Assembly: GCA_905221605.1 (NCBI GenBank)
Contig: CAJNDS010000694.1
Coordinates: 23,830-87,829 of the forward strand
DNA from: Symbiodinium natans
Lineage: Eukaryota > Sar > Dinophyceae > Suessiales > Symbiodiniaceae
Length of the DNA: 64,000 nt
Reading direction: 5' to 3'
The notes under the pieces are model-generated. The model had not been told where the DNA came from, did not search any database, and saw only the letters and a program-made list of their open reading frames with translations. The position numbers and the translations under genes are program-made. This document shows, in pieces, positions 45,830 through 57,324 of the stretch. How positions within the stretch are numbered: the stretch's first letter is position 1; the number at the start of each line of letters is the position of its first letter.

Positions 45830-48764
45830 TTACGCCATCCAGATTTCCAAGGGCCGCATCACCCGCCAAAGAGTTTCAGGCGCCGCCCCGAACTTCTGCA
45901 GAGGTGCGGAGTTGTATGCAAGCACTGCTGCCTGCAATCTCTCCCGGACCCCTCCGTGAGCATAGTCAAGCACACGATTCATGCACTCCGTCAAGCCGTT
46001 ACTCTGCGGATGACCCGGCGGGATCGTCCGGTTGCGAAGGCCAATCGCCCGCTTGAGTGCCTGATGGCCAGGAATGCTTATTTCACAGAGACAAAAAGCA
46101 ATATTTTGTACTACATTTGATACTCAAGGGTTAGGCCATAGAACTTGACGCAACCTTGCCTCGGAGATGACGCTGGTAAACTGAGAGCCGTTGTCAGAGT
46201 GAACGCAGATGGGAAGGTCGAAGTCTTGGAAATATCTGCGTTGTTGGGTTCTGCCAGGCTGAGGGCTGCAGGGCTCTTTTCGTGGAGGTTCACCAGTACT
46301 TTGAAAGGCCTTGGGTTAGGGCTTCGGGCTTTTGGGTTTAGGGTTTAGCTCTTTTCGTGGAGGTTCGCCAGTACTTTGAAAGTCTTCAGGGCTTCGGGCT
46401 TTTGGGTTTAGGGTTTAGGGTGGGTTTGAGAGTGCCTGATCAAGACTCCCTGGACGTTTCCGACGGTTGCGGTGCCATCATCGAGTGACCAAGCAGAAAC
46501 ACGCCGCGTGGCAAAGTCCACGCAGACGAGCATGCACCAGCGAGGGGAGGTATCGTGCGGGGTCACTCTCTTGAGGTCCACGCCGACCACCTGACCTGCT
46601 AGTCCTGGTGTCGGTAGGTGTCGTGACTGTGGCCTGATGCACTGCCTCGTTGTTCTGGCGCGACACTGCTCGCACCTTGCGACGCACCAGGAAGCGTCCA
46701 AGGAAATATTGCACCAGTTCAGACCTTCGCATTTCAGAGCCGAAACGATGCCAGCACGTCCTCTGAGGTGGCACAGGTCAAGGTGTGCTTGGTAGAGGTA
46801 GTTGATCTTGTCGGGCACTGAGATGCCGCTGCTGTCGGGCTGCATACGCAGCGCAGTCCAGTCTGCACGGCCCATCGTAGCTTGCGCAGCCTGGTACGCT
46901 TTGAGGTCGGTTGACGGGAGCACGTCGTCGTCAGCCGCCATGATGAAGCGCACGGCCGTAGCCTTGTCAGCATCTCGAGCCCAGAGTGACTCTTCGGCAC
47001 CCGTTCCATGCTGGCCGGTGTGGTTGTTGACAAAGTCATCCTGGCTCTGCTGCAGCCTCGTGCGACAGCAGTCCTTGCAAGTGCTGCCGATTTTCAGTGG
47101 CTTTTGCCACTGGGACTTGGCGAAGCATTCCTTCGGTTTGTCTTCCTGACAGACGACGCAGACTTTGGAGGTAGTAGCCTGGCTGGCGCAAGTGCAGTCC
47201 TTGCACTTGCGCGTGCTATCTGGCTGTTGCCACTGCGAGACGGTGAAGTTGCCAGACCCCCGTAAAGCACCGCAGGCACTGCAGAGCTTTTCTTTCTTCG
47301 GCTGGGAGTCTTTCCCGCGCGCAGCTGCCACAGAAGCTGCAGCAGTGCAGGACGTACACTTACCAGCTTCGCCCAAGGCCCACTGCGAGGTGCTGTACTT
47401 GTCTCTCGGCATGTCGGTTTTGCAGACGGAGCAGACGCGAGAAGCCTTGACTCTCTTTCGAAGTTTTTCGTCGACTGGCTTGCATGCGAGACACACTGGC
47501 TCCTGGTAGGGTGCTTGCAGCAGGGGACTGAGTATGCAGGGTAAAGTTGCTTAAGGGTTCAGCAATGTTCAGGGATATTGAGGTTAGTATGGCGTCAAGT
47601 CCGCTCCTTGGAAGGCCACACAGAAGCCGCGTAGAGTGCACGGTCCTTTACTTGCTCGCAAGTAGCGCACTTCTTGCTGGTTACAGGCTGGTCCGGGAAG
47701 CGTTTCTGGAGCTCTTGGGCCAGCAAGCGCTTCACGTCCTGTGTTCAGGGTTTAGGGTTGAGGGTTCAGGGTGTAGGGTTGAGGACTTATAGTGTCGGGT
47801 TTAGGGTTCAGGGTTCAGGAAACCTCGTTAGCGGCTACGCCTTTCATTTAAATTCCCCTCCTGAGCTGTCAGACTCTGACCATTAGCTGGCGCAGGAGCA
47901 GGTGCAGGAGCAGCTGCAGACACTGCAGGTGGTACAGGCAGAGCTCCAGGAGCAGGTGCAGCAGCAACTGCAGGAGCAGCTGCTTCAGCAACTGGCTCAA
48001 GAAGTTCTGGACGGTCTGGAAGGCGCCTGACGCGTTGCCAAGCTTTCTCGAGAGTGAGGTTCTCGTAGTAGGTCTGGTTGGGCCGTCTGGCAAGAAAGCG
48101 ACCAGACAAAGCCTTCTTTGCATCTTCGAGTGACACATGTGGCCGCGTTTCGAGGAAGACACGGCACATTGCCCAATCTTTCGCCGAGTTGTCTGACACG
48201 GGAGGTCTGGCCGCGGGCAGGCTTCCGACAGCCACTTTGTCCTGCACAGGGTCAAACCGGAGCTTCGGGGTAGGCGTCATGCTCAAGTATGTCGCCTCGT
48301 CCATGTGCTGTGTTTCGGCCAGCACGAGCTCCACTATGTCACCTTTGTCTGGCTTCACATTGGTACTGCCCGGTAAGCGTCCTTGCTGGGAGCTTGTGCA
48401 GGCATTCATGTCGCCTTGCAAAGAGGCTGTCAGCTCACGTGCCACAACCAGACTGGACTTAGCCCTCATGGAGTCGGAGAGAGTGAGCCACAACTGGAAG
48501 TTACTGGGAGCACTGGTTTTCGTCAATGCTCTCGGTTTGAGTGCCACGAGCTTGTCCAGCGGCACGTTGCAGCAGTCCAAATCAACCAGCACCAAGGTTG
48601 AAAGCTGCGGTCTCACGAAAAAGTGGGTCTGTGGCTGTCTCAGCCAACGCTCCACATTAGCTCGGAGTGCGTTTCTTGGCAGAGCCGGTCGTTGTACGAT
48701 GGCTCGGCTCTTGTCCTCGCAGATTTTCGGCCATGCAACCGAAAACCCCAAGCACTGCTGAAAG
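45830..48764 (-). CDS. Spliced gene: RepB-like primase domain, four zinc modules and Ty3-type integrase
   Basis: Five exons are predicted on the minus strand: about 48764-47861, 47738-47607, 47502-46436, 46235-46160 and 46060-45830. Exon 1 has a primase-like domain with VLVDLDC (hhDxD motif), TSAPSNFQLWLTL and GRLPGSTNVKPDKG, as in RepB-like primases, followed by an Ala/Pro-rich linker. Exons 2-3 carry four repeats of the type C-x2-C, then SQW or SVW, then C-x2-C. Exon 3 ends with an HHCC finger (HLDLCHLRGRAG, then CEQC) and the first integrase Asp (VVGVDLKRV). Exon 4 carries the second (HSDNGSQFTS). Exon 5 carries the Glu (HPQSNGLTEC). After splicing, spacing is D-x60-D-x35-E. The 5' end is incomplete: an in-frame stop precedes exon 1, so more exons lie upstream. 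The gene may be a mobile element or a domesticated derivative. Confidence 0.65.
46061..46159 (-). other. Predicted GC-AG intron 4 that restores D-x35-E
   Basis: 99 bases. AGGCA occurs at both ends (donor CGAG/GCAAGG, acceptor ATCAG/GCACTC), phase 0. In-frame stop codons lie inside. Its removal sets exactly 35 residues between the Asp of SDNGS and the Glu of GLTEC. Confidence 0.7.
46236..46435 (-). other. Predicted GC-AG intron 3 with an internal tandem duplication
   Basis: 200 bases, donor ATCAG/GCACT and acceptor CGCAG/ATATT, phase 2. It contains two copies of a segment with CTTTCAAAGTACTGG, CGAACCTCCACGAAAAGAGC (one mismatch between copies) and CCCTAAACCC words. Splicing joins GVLIR to YFQDFDLPICVHSDNG. 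Confidence 0.5.
47503..47606 (-). other. Predicted GA-AG intron 2 of the primase-integrase gene
   Basis: 104 bases. AGGAGC is repeated at both ends (donor CCAAG/GAGCGG, acceptor ACCAG/GAGCCA). Phase 0. Splicing completes a zinc module whose first CATC pair is in exon 2 and second CLAC pair in exon 3. Confidence 0.6.
47739..47860 (-). other. Predicted GA-AG intron 1 of the primase-integrase gene
   Basis: 122 bases. Donor CTCAG/GAGGG and acceptor CACAG/GACGT share CAGGA at both ends. Phase 0. It contains TTTAGGG/TTCAGGG-like repeats. Confidence 0.55.
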
Positions 48765-48789
48765 TAGACTTCGCTTCACATTGGCACTG

Positions 48790-48925
48790 GCCAAAGGGGG
48801 GGGGGGGTGCAAAACCCTCAACCCTAAAGTTTGAAACCCTAAACCCTCAACACCCTAAACCAAGGAAGCCTAAACCTAAACCCCAAACGAAACCCCCAAC
48901 CACACCACAGGGGGGGGGGGGTGGC
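48790..48925 (+). repeat. G-run / CCCTAAA-rich dispersed cassette
   Basis: An ordered block: a G run, then GCAAAACCCTCAACCCTAAA, GTTTGAAACCCTAAA, ACCAAGGAAGCCTAAACC, CGAAACCCCCAACCACACC, and ending ACAGGGGGGG. The same order recurs three or more times at 59150-59640. It is a dispersed and locally tandem repeat of about 130 bp. Confidence 0.7.
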
Positions 48926-48928
48926 TGA

Positions 48929-48953
48929 GCAAAATAGGGTCTATTTAGAAGCT
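48929..48953 (+). repeat. Left copy of a terminal-inverted-repeat-like sequence
   Basis: GAGCAAAA, two variable bases, then GGGTCTATTTAGAAGCT. Its inverted counterpart lies at 58578-58604. See also the small element at 58501-58594. Confidence 0.55.
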
Positions 48954-49199
48954 ACCGCCTGGGATTATTAATCAATTTTAGCATATCCAAGACAACCCAG
49001 CTACTTCTCCAACAACGTCTCACGCATATGCGCACTTAGACAACTCATTTCGGACTGATAAATGTTTTGGCTCTTGCAATCTCAGACCCTAAGCCCGGAA
49101 CCCTGACCACAAATTCGTACACTCTAAAACCCTACACAAGAAACTCTATACCGTATTTCCTAAATTTAAACTCTAACTCCTAAACCCAGAATCTAGAAG

Positions 49200-50000
49200 A
49201 AAAGGAGGAAAAAGAAAGAATCATGTGCAGACGTTCCTGTGTTCCTATCTTCGGAGTTCTTCTATTCCTATCTCTGCTGATTTTTCAGAATGGAAGGAGG
49301 GCTTCATTTTCCCTCTCACTTTTCCTTTCACTTTTCTTTTCTCACTCCAAGCAGAAGGGAGAAGACAAGGGAGAGAGGTGAGAGATAGAGAGCACCTTAC
49401 AGCTCAATAAATAGAAAGGTGACCAAAATGGATGAAAAGATCGCCTGCTTTCATTTCTAAACGGCCTGTCCCCGCCTTCTTTTCTTTGCACAGTGCAGAC
49501 ATAAATAAACACGAAAGAAGAAAGAGGGCCTTTCCCTACTATTTCCTTCGCTATCCTGGAATCCTGGTTCGGAAAAGAAAGGAACAGCTACCAGCCCCCC
49601 TCCCGACTTTCATCTTTCCATTTCTTTGTTTCGTCACGCTCAAACGGACAGAAGAAGGGCGGCCTCTAGTGTTTCCTCGCCTCCTTCTGCACTGCTATAA
49701 CTTCCTTTCTTTTCTCTTCTGTTGCTTTGTGTGACAGGTGCGGGGGCATTTCTTTCACTTTTCCCATCGAAGAAAGGCTCCCTTCCTATCCGCATATTTT
49801 CTTTTCTCTTCCTTCCGAAAAAGACTATAAGAGGCAGGGATAAACAGAATGAAAGAGGAGTCTCCTTTTGCTTTCCGACTACCTTCTCACCAAAAAAAGG
49901 AACCCTTCTCTTTCTTCCCTTGACTTTCTTTTATCTTGTTTGCATTCTACGTTTCCCACTAAGAAAATGAGACAATGATGAAGATAAGTGAAGAAAGATC
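49200..50000 (-). repeat. Inverted copy of the purine-rich repeat family
   Basis: Pyrimidine-rich sequence that is largely the reverse complement of parts of the purine-rich units downstream. For example, 49236-49345 matches 50640-50740 inverted, and 49870-49990 matches 51950-52120 inverted. ORFs with Phe/Leu/Ser-rich content here and in the next 6 kb are composition artefacts. Confidence 0.65.
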
Positions 50001-50700
50001 ACCTGCCTGCACGCAGGTTCTCGGGAGCTTGTCTCGACCGGGCTGTCCCTCCTTTCCCCGCACCGCTTGTCCCCATTGATCTCTCGCGTCTCTTCCCTTT
50101 GCACTCTCTCGCCTCTGGCCCGCCTTCCATGCTGAAAATGCTGAAGAGATACGAAAAGAAGAGCTCATGATTCTTTCTCATTTCTTCTTCTTTATCATTC
50201 CCATATGAGTAAAGAAGAAAGATTAGGAGAGAGAGCCCTGCGGCAATTCCTGTTTTGGGCGGAAGAAAAGAAATAAAGAGATAATAAGAGAGAAGAACGA
50301 ATAAGAAGGTGCCGGGAACGAAGATGGAAACTGCTCCTTCACCCTGGTCTATCGCTTCCTTTTCGAATTTTTTCGGAAGGAAGATCGAAGAAGATAGTGG
50401 GGAAAAAGGAGTGAAGTGCCCGTAGAAGGGAGAAAGTGAAAGGGATGCCCCCGCAACTTTCATATTTTGATAAGAATGCAAGCGCCAGCAGAGAAGAAAG
50501 GAAGAGAGAATAACGAGGAAAGAGCGGAAACCGAGGAGATTAGGAGCCAGGTTTCCCTGATTGATTCTCGTCACTTTTCTCTGTTTTGGGAAGGTAAAGG
50601 GCTTTATATCTCCCACCTCTCTCCCTTGTCTTTTTGGTTGGAGTGAGAAAATATAAAGAAAAGCGAAAGGAAAAGTGAGAGGGAGAAAGAAGCCCTCCTT

Positions 50701-52482
50701 CCATTCTGAAAAATCTACAGATTTAGAGACAGGAATAGGGGACAATATGGAAATGATTCTTTCTTGTTTCTTCACGTTGTCTCCTTTCCCTATATGACTC
50801 CCTTGCGATTTCCCTTTTGGTTGGAGTGAGAAGAGACAAAAGAAAAGTGAAAGGAAAAGTGAGAAGGAGAAAGGACGCAGAGATAGGAATAGAAAAACTC
50901 AGAAGAGACACAGTCTCAGACAAGATAATTTGCTGACTTGTGATTGCGTGGCTGCCTTGGCAAGAGTTGTTGCTGGAATGGCTTTTGGGAAGAAAGTCGG
51001 AGGTGCACTTTTCGATCCAGGCGTGTTTCGCGAGCCGCAGCTTCTGGCCTCCTCTTGCTTGGGCGTGGCCAAGCGCCAGGGAGCAGAAATGCTGCGTTTT
51101 TCAAGTTTCAAATTCGTTTCTGTAGTTTCAGACTAGTTGCAATAGTTTCAAAATCCAGTTGCAAAATCGTTGTTAAGGGGAAACTGCGTTTTTCTACGCG
51201 CAATTGCAAAACATGCAGAAGTTCTGGTTTTCAACAAGCGCGGACAGAAATTGCAGCTCCTCCTTAACAGCGATATTTCAACTGGATTTTGAAACTAGTT
51301 TGAAACTGACTTGAGACTAATTTGAAACTATGGAAACGATTTTGAAACTCGAAACACTACCATATTCCGGACTTTCTGCCCCCCTCCTGGCCCCTCACAT
51401 ATGGCCCTCACGCACGGGAAGTTGACTTTGGTCAGGCGTGACTAAAGACCAGAGCTTCCGAAAGCTTGCCAATCTCCGGACAGTAGGAATAGAGGAATGT
51501 GTGGAAATGATTCTTTCCTAGTTCTTCATCTTCTTTCTCCTTTCCCTATGTATGAGAAAAGAAGACAGACAAGGAGAGAGCCCCCTGCAATTAGGAATTT
51601 CCCCAGAAGAGAAAGCGAAAGGGATGCCCCCGCAACTTTCACGTTTTTGAGAAGAATGTAAGCACCAAAAGAGAAGAGAAAGGAAAAGAGAATAGCGAGG
51701 AAAGAGGCAAGGAAACACAGGAGGCAGCCCCTCCGCTTGCTTCTTGAATGAAAAAGACATCGGAGAAATGGAAACATGAAATTGAGAGGGAAGTTGCGCT
51801 TTTCCGTGCTGAAGAACAAAGCAATTCCAAAGAACATGGAAAGCACAAGGAATGTACTGGAAAAGGTAGGGAAAGGGATTCTTCCCTCTGACTTTTTTGC
51901 TTTCCTTCAATCTGCGATGTAAAGGGAAAAGATGCAGCGGACAGGTTTGAAAATACAGGCAGGTGATCTTTTTTCCTTATTGTCATCATTGTCTCTTTTT
52001 CTCAGTGGGAAACGTCTCATTTTCTCAGCGGGAAACGTAAAGTGCAAAAAGATAAAAGAAAGAAAGTAGGGAAGAGTTGGAAGGTTCCTTTTTGTGGTGA
52101 GAAGGTAGTCGGAAAGCAACAGGAGACTCCTCTTTCATTCTGTTTATCCCTACCTCTTATAGTCTTTTTGGGAAGCAAGACGGAAGAACATACGCGGATA
52201 GGAAGGCAGCCTTTCTTTGATGGGGAAAAGGAAAGGGATGCACTGCCCCCTCAATTTTCATGTTGATAAGAATGTAAGCACCAGGAGAGAAGAAAGGAAG
52301 AGAGAATAGCGAGGAAAGAGGCAAGGAAACACATGAGATTAGGAGTCAGGTTCCGGTGATTGATGTTAGATATTCGTCTCTTGTCTTCTTTTTGAGAAGG
52401 TCGCTTTTGGTTGGAGGAAGAAGTCCGCCTTCATAAAAAAAAGCGAAAGGAAAAGTGAGAGGGAGAAAGAAGCCCTCCTTCC
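50701..52482 (+). repeat. Purine-rich tandem unit, copy 1
   Basis: About 1.78 kb, starting near CATTCTGAAAAATCTACAG. Rich in GAAAGG/AAGAGA words, with a foldback hairpin in the middle. Confidence 0.7.
51103..51355. repeat. Foldback hairpin, copy 1
   Basis: The left arm (TTTCAAATTCGTTTCTGTAG through GTTGTTAAGG) and the right arm (CCTTAACAGCGATATTTCAA through GAAACTCGAAAC) are imperfect inverted repeats of about 85-95 bases around a loop of about 90 bases. Copies 2 and 3 are at 52834-53098 and 54418-54682. Confidence 0.6.
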
Positions 52483-54066
52483 ATTCTGAAAAATCTGCAG
52501 ATTTAGAGACAGGAATAGGGGACAATATGGAAATGATTCTTTCTTATTTCTTCACGTTGTCTCCTTTCCCTATATGACTCCCTTGCGATTTCCCTTTTGG
52601 TTGGAGTGAGAAGAGACAAAAGAAAAGTGAAAGGACAAGTGAGAAGAAGAAAGGATGCAGAGAAAGGAATAGAACAACTCAGAAGAGACACAGTCTCAGA
52701 CAAGATAATTTACTGACTTGTGATTGCGTGGCTGCCTTGGCAAGAGTTGTTGCTGGTTTCGCGAGCCGCGGCTTCTAGCCTCCTCTTGCTTGGGCGTGGC
52801 CAAGCGCCAGGGAGCAGAAATGCTGCGTTCTTCAAGTTTCAAATTCGTTTCTGTAGTTTCAGACTAGTTGCAAAACAGTTTCAAAATCCAGTTGCGAATT
52901 CGTTGTTAAGGGGAAACTGCGTTTTTCTACGCGCAATTGCAAAAAATGCAGGAATCTCTAGAGGTTCTGGTTTTCAACAAGCGCGGACAGAAATTGCAGC
53001 TCCTCCTTAACAGCGATATTTCAACTGGATTTTGAAACTAGTTTGAAACTGACTTGAGACTAATTTGAAACTATGGAAACGATTTTGAAACTCGAAACAC
53101 TACCATATTCCGGACTTTCTGCCCCCCTCCTGGCCCCTCACATATGGCCCTCACGCACGGGAAGTTGACTTTGGTCAGGCGTGACTAGAGACCAGAGCTT
53201 CCGAAAGCTTGCCAATCTCCGGACAGTAGGAATAGAGGAATGTGTGGAAATGATTCTTTCCTAGTTCTTCATCTTCTTTCTCCTTTCCCTATGTATGAGA
53301 AAAGAAGACAGACAAGGAGAGAGAGCCCCCTGCAATTGGGAATTTCCCCAGAAGAGAGAAAGCGAAAGGGATGCCCCCACAACTTTCACGTTTTTCATAA
53401 GAATGTAAGCACCAAGAGAGAAGAGAAGGGAAAAGAGAATAGCGAGGAAAGAGGCAAGGAAACACAGGAGGCAGCCCCTCCGCTTGCTTCTTGAGTGAAA
53501 AAGACATCGGAGAAATGGAAACATGAAATTGAGAGGGAAGTTGCGCTTTTCCTTGCTGAAGAACAAAGCAATTCCAAAGAACATGGAAAGCACAAGGAAT
53601 GAACTGGGAAAGGTAGGGAAAGGGATTCTTCCCTTTTTTTGCTTTCCTTCAATCTGCGATGTAAAGGGAAAAGATGCAGCGGACAGGTCTGAAAATACAG
53701 GCAGGTGATCTTTTTTCCCTATTGTCATCATTGTCTCTTTTTCTCAGTGGGAAACGTCTCATTTTCTCAGCGGGAAACGTAAAGTGCAAAAAGATAAAAG
53801 AAAGAAAGTAGGGAAGAGTGGGAAGGTTCCTTTTTGTGGTGAGAAGGTAGTCGGAAAGCAACAGGAGACTCCTCTTTCATTCTGTTTACCCCTACCTCTT
53901 ATAGTCTTTTCGGAAGGAAGAGGGAAGAACATACGCGGATAGGAAGGCAGCCTTTCTTTGATGGGGAAAGGAAAGGGATGCGCTGCCCCCTCAATTTTCA
54001 TGTTGATGGGAATGTAAGCACCGGGAGAGAAGAAAGGAAGAGAGAATAGCGAGGAAAGCTCCTTCC
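52483..54066 (+). repeat. Purine-rich tandem unit, copy 2
   Basis: 1584 bases, very similar to copy 1 with small deletions, and almost identical to copy 3 over most of its length. Confidence 0.75.
52834..53098. repeat. Foldback hairpin, copy 2
   Basis: Same arms and loop as copy 1, with a short extra segment in the loop (CTCTAGAGGTTCTGG). Confidence 0.6.
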
Positions 54067-55800
54067 ATTCTGAAAAATCTGCAGATTTAGAGACAGGAAT
54101 AGGGGACAATATGGAAATGATTCTTTCTTATTGCTTCACGTTGTCTCCCTTCCCTATATGACTCCCTTGCGATTTCCCTTTTGGTTGGAGTGAGAAGAGA
54201 CAAAAGAAAAGTGAAAGGACAAGTGAGAAGAAGAAAGGATGCAGAGAAAGGAATAGAACAACTCAGAAGAGACACAGTCTCAGACAAGATAATTTACTGA
54301 CTTGTGATTGCGTGGCTGCCTTGGCAAGAGTTGTTGCTGGTTTCGCGAGCCGCGGCTTCTAGCCTCCTCTTGCTTGGGCGTGGCCAAGCGCCAGGGAGCA
54401 GAAATGCTGCGTTCTTCAAGTTTCAAATTCGTTTCTGTAGTTTCAGACTAGTTGCAAAACAGTTTCAAAATCCAGTTGCGAATTCGTTGTTAAGGGGAAA
54501 CTGCGTTTTTCTACGCGCAATTGCAAAAAATGCAGGAATCTCTAGAGGTTCTGGTTTTCAACAAGCGCGGACAGAAATTGCAGCTCCTCCTTAACAGCGA
54601 TATTTCAACTGGATTTTGAAACTAGTTTGAAACTGACTTGAGACTAATTTGAAACTATGGAAACGATTTTGAAACTCGAAACACTACCATATTCCGGACT
54701 TTCTGCCCCCCTCCTGGCCCCTCACATATGGCCCTCACGCACGGGAAGTTGACTTTGGTCAGGCGTGACTAGAGACCAGAGCTTCCGAAAGCTTGCCAAT
54801 CTCCGGACAGTAGGAATAGAGGAATGTGTGGAAATGATTCTTTCCTAGTTCTTCATCTTCTTTCTCCTTTCCCTATGTATGAGAAAAGAAGACAGACAAG
54901 GAGAGAGAGCCCCCTGCAATTGGGAATTTCCCCAGAAGAGAGAAAGCGAAAGGGATGCCCCCACAACTTTCACGTTTTTCATAAGAATGTAAGCACCAAG
55001 AGAGAAGAGAAAGGAAAAGAGAATAGCGAGGAAAGAGGCAAGGAAACACAGGAGGCAGCCCCTCCGCTTGCTTCTTGAATGAAAAAGACATCGGAGAAAT
55101 GGAAACATGAAATTGAGAGGGAAGTTGCGCTTTTCCTTGCTGAAGAACAAAGCAATTCCAAAGAACATGGAAAGCACAAGGAATGTACTGGGAAAGGTAG
55201 GGAAAGGGATTCTTCCCTCTGACTTTTTTGCTTTCCTTCAATCTGCGATGTAAAGGGAAAAGATGCAGCGGACAGGTTTGAAAATACAGGCAGGTGATCT
55301 TTTTTCCTTATTGTCATCATTGTCTCATTTTCTCAGTGGGAAACGTCTCATTTTCTCAGCGGGAAACGTAAAGTGCAAAAAGATAAAAGAAAGAAAGTAG
55401 GGAAGAGTGGGAAGGTTCCTTTTTGTGGTGAGAAGGTAGTCGGAAAGCAACAGGAGACTCCTCTTTCATTCTGTTTACCCCTACCTCTTATAGTCTTTTC
55501 GGAAGGAAGAGGGAAGAACATACGCGGATAGGAAGGCAGCCTTTCTTTGATGGGGAAAGGAAAGGGATGCGCTGCCCCCTCAATTTTCATGTTGATGGGA
55601 ATGTAAGCACCGGGAGAGAAGAAAGGCAGAGAGAATAGCGAGGAAAGAGGCAAGGAAACACAGGAGATTAGGAGTCAGGTTCCGGTGATTGATGTTCGTC
55701 TCTTGTCTTCTTTTTGAGAAGGTCGCTTTTGGTTGGAGGAAGAAGTCCGCCTTCCATTTTGAAGAATCTGCAGAGATAGGAATTGAAGAAATCACAAGAG
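54067..55800 (+). repeat. Purine-rich tandem unit, copy 3
   Basis: Near-identical to copy 2 at an offset of 1584 bases; for example the foldback hairpin at 52834-53098 recurs at 54418-54682. Similarity fades after about 55720. Partly related sequence continues to about 56100. Confidence 0.75.
54418..54682. repeat. Foldback hairpin, copy 3
   Basis: Appears identical to copy 2 by eye. Confidence 0.6.
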
Positions 55801-56397
55801 ACACGGATAGAGGACATTATAGACTTGATTCTGTTTTATTTATTCATCTTCTATCTTCATTCCCTATATGAACACAGAACAAAGACAAGGAGAGAGAGCC
55901 TCCTGCAATTGGGAATTTCCCCAGAAGAGACAAAGTGAAAGGGATGTCCCCCGCACCTTTCACACTTTTGAGAAGAATGTAAGCAACAGAAGAGAAGTGA
56001 AAGGAACTCATAATAGTGAGCAGGGAGGCGAGGAAAGACTGGAGGCAGACCTTCTTTCCGGGTGAGCAGGACGAAACAAGAGAATGTAAAGATGTAAGTC
56101 GGGAGGGAGGCTGGTAGCCGTTCCTTTCTTTTCCGAACCAAAGACAAAGAGGAAAGAATGCAGGATAGCGCGTAGGATCGCGTAGGAGAGTACGGTGTGT
56201 TTTTGTCATTTTTTGGAGATGATACCGCGGTTTCTGGGTACTCTTTTCTCCTGCATCTGAAGGCATTCTCACGTACCGTTTTTTATTTGATTTTATACTA
56301 CACGGGCCCCCAAAATTGGTCAATTTTTGCGATTTTTTATTATGTTGTAGGATTCTTTGAGCAAATTTTCAGTTTTTACTGATTCTAAGCTAAAAGA

Positions 56398-57315
56398 GTA
56401 CATTTAAAATTATTAAAATTATTAAAATTATTAAAATTATTAAAATTATTAAAATTATTAAAATTATTAAAATTATTATTTTCTGCCCTGAGAGGCTCCC
56501 GGAAAATTAAAATTATTAAAATTATTAAAATTATTATTTTCTGCCCTGAGAGGCTCCCGGAAAATTAAAATTATTAAAATGATTAAAAATATTAAAATTA
56601 TTAAAAATATTAAAAATATTAAAATTATTAATTTCTGCCCTGAGAGGCTCCCGGAACATTAAAATTATTAAAATTATTAAACTTATTAAAATTATTAAAA
56701 TTATTAATTTCTGCCCTGAGAGGCTCCCGGAAAATTAAAATTATTAAAATTATTAAAACTATTAAAATTATTAATTTCTGCCCTGGGAGGCTCCCGGAAA
56801 ATTAAAATTATTAAAATTATTAAAATTATTAAAATTATTAAAATTATTAAAATTATTAAAATTATTAAAATTATTAATTTCTGCCCTGAGAGGCTCCCGG
56901 AAAATTAAAATTATTAAAATTATTAAAATTATTAATTTCTGCCCTGAGAGGCTCCCGGAAAATTAAAATTATTAAAATTATCAAAAAATTATTAAAAATT
57001 ATTAAAATTATTAAAAATTATTAAAAATTATTAAAATTATTAAAATTATTAATTTCTGCCCTGAGAGGCTCCCCGAAAATTAGAATTATTAAAACTATAA
57101 AAATTATTAAAATTATTAATTTCTGCCCTGAGAGGCTCCCGGAAAATTAAAATTATTAAAATTACTAAAATTATTAAAATTATTAAAATTATTAAAATTA
57201 TTAAAAATATTAAAATTATTATTTTCTGCCCTGAGAGGCTCCCGGAAAATTAAAATTATTAAAATTAGTAAAATTATTAAAATTATTAAAATTGTTACAA
57301 TTATTGAAATTATGA
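56398..57315 (+). repeat. AT-rich array with TGCCCTGAGAGGCTCCCGG spacers, left arm
   Basis: ATTAAAATT heptad-type repeats are interrupted about ten times by a conserved GC-rich spacer containing CTGCCCTGAGAGGCTCCCGG. The array continues in reverse complement after about 57325, so the two arms form one large palindrome. Confidence 0.85.
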
Positions 57316-57324
57316 AACCATTAA

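Noticed and set aside
49225-56382. Many Phe/Leu/Ser/Lys-rich ORFs of 60-258 codons
   Set aside because: They recur with the tandem units on both strands and reflect purine/pyrimidine bias. No start context, motif or splice pattern supports them.
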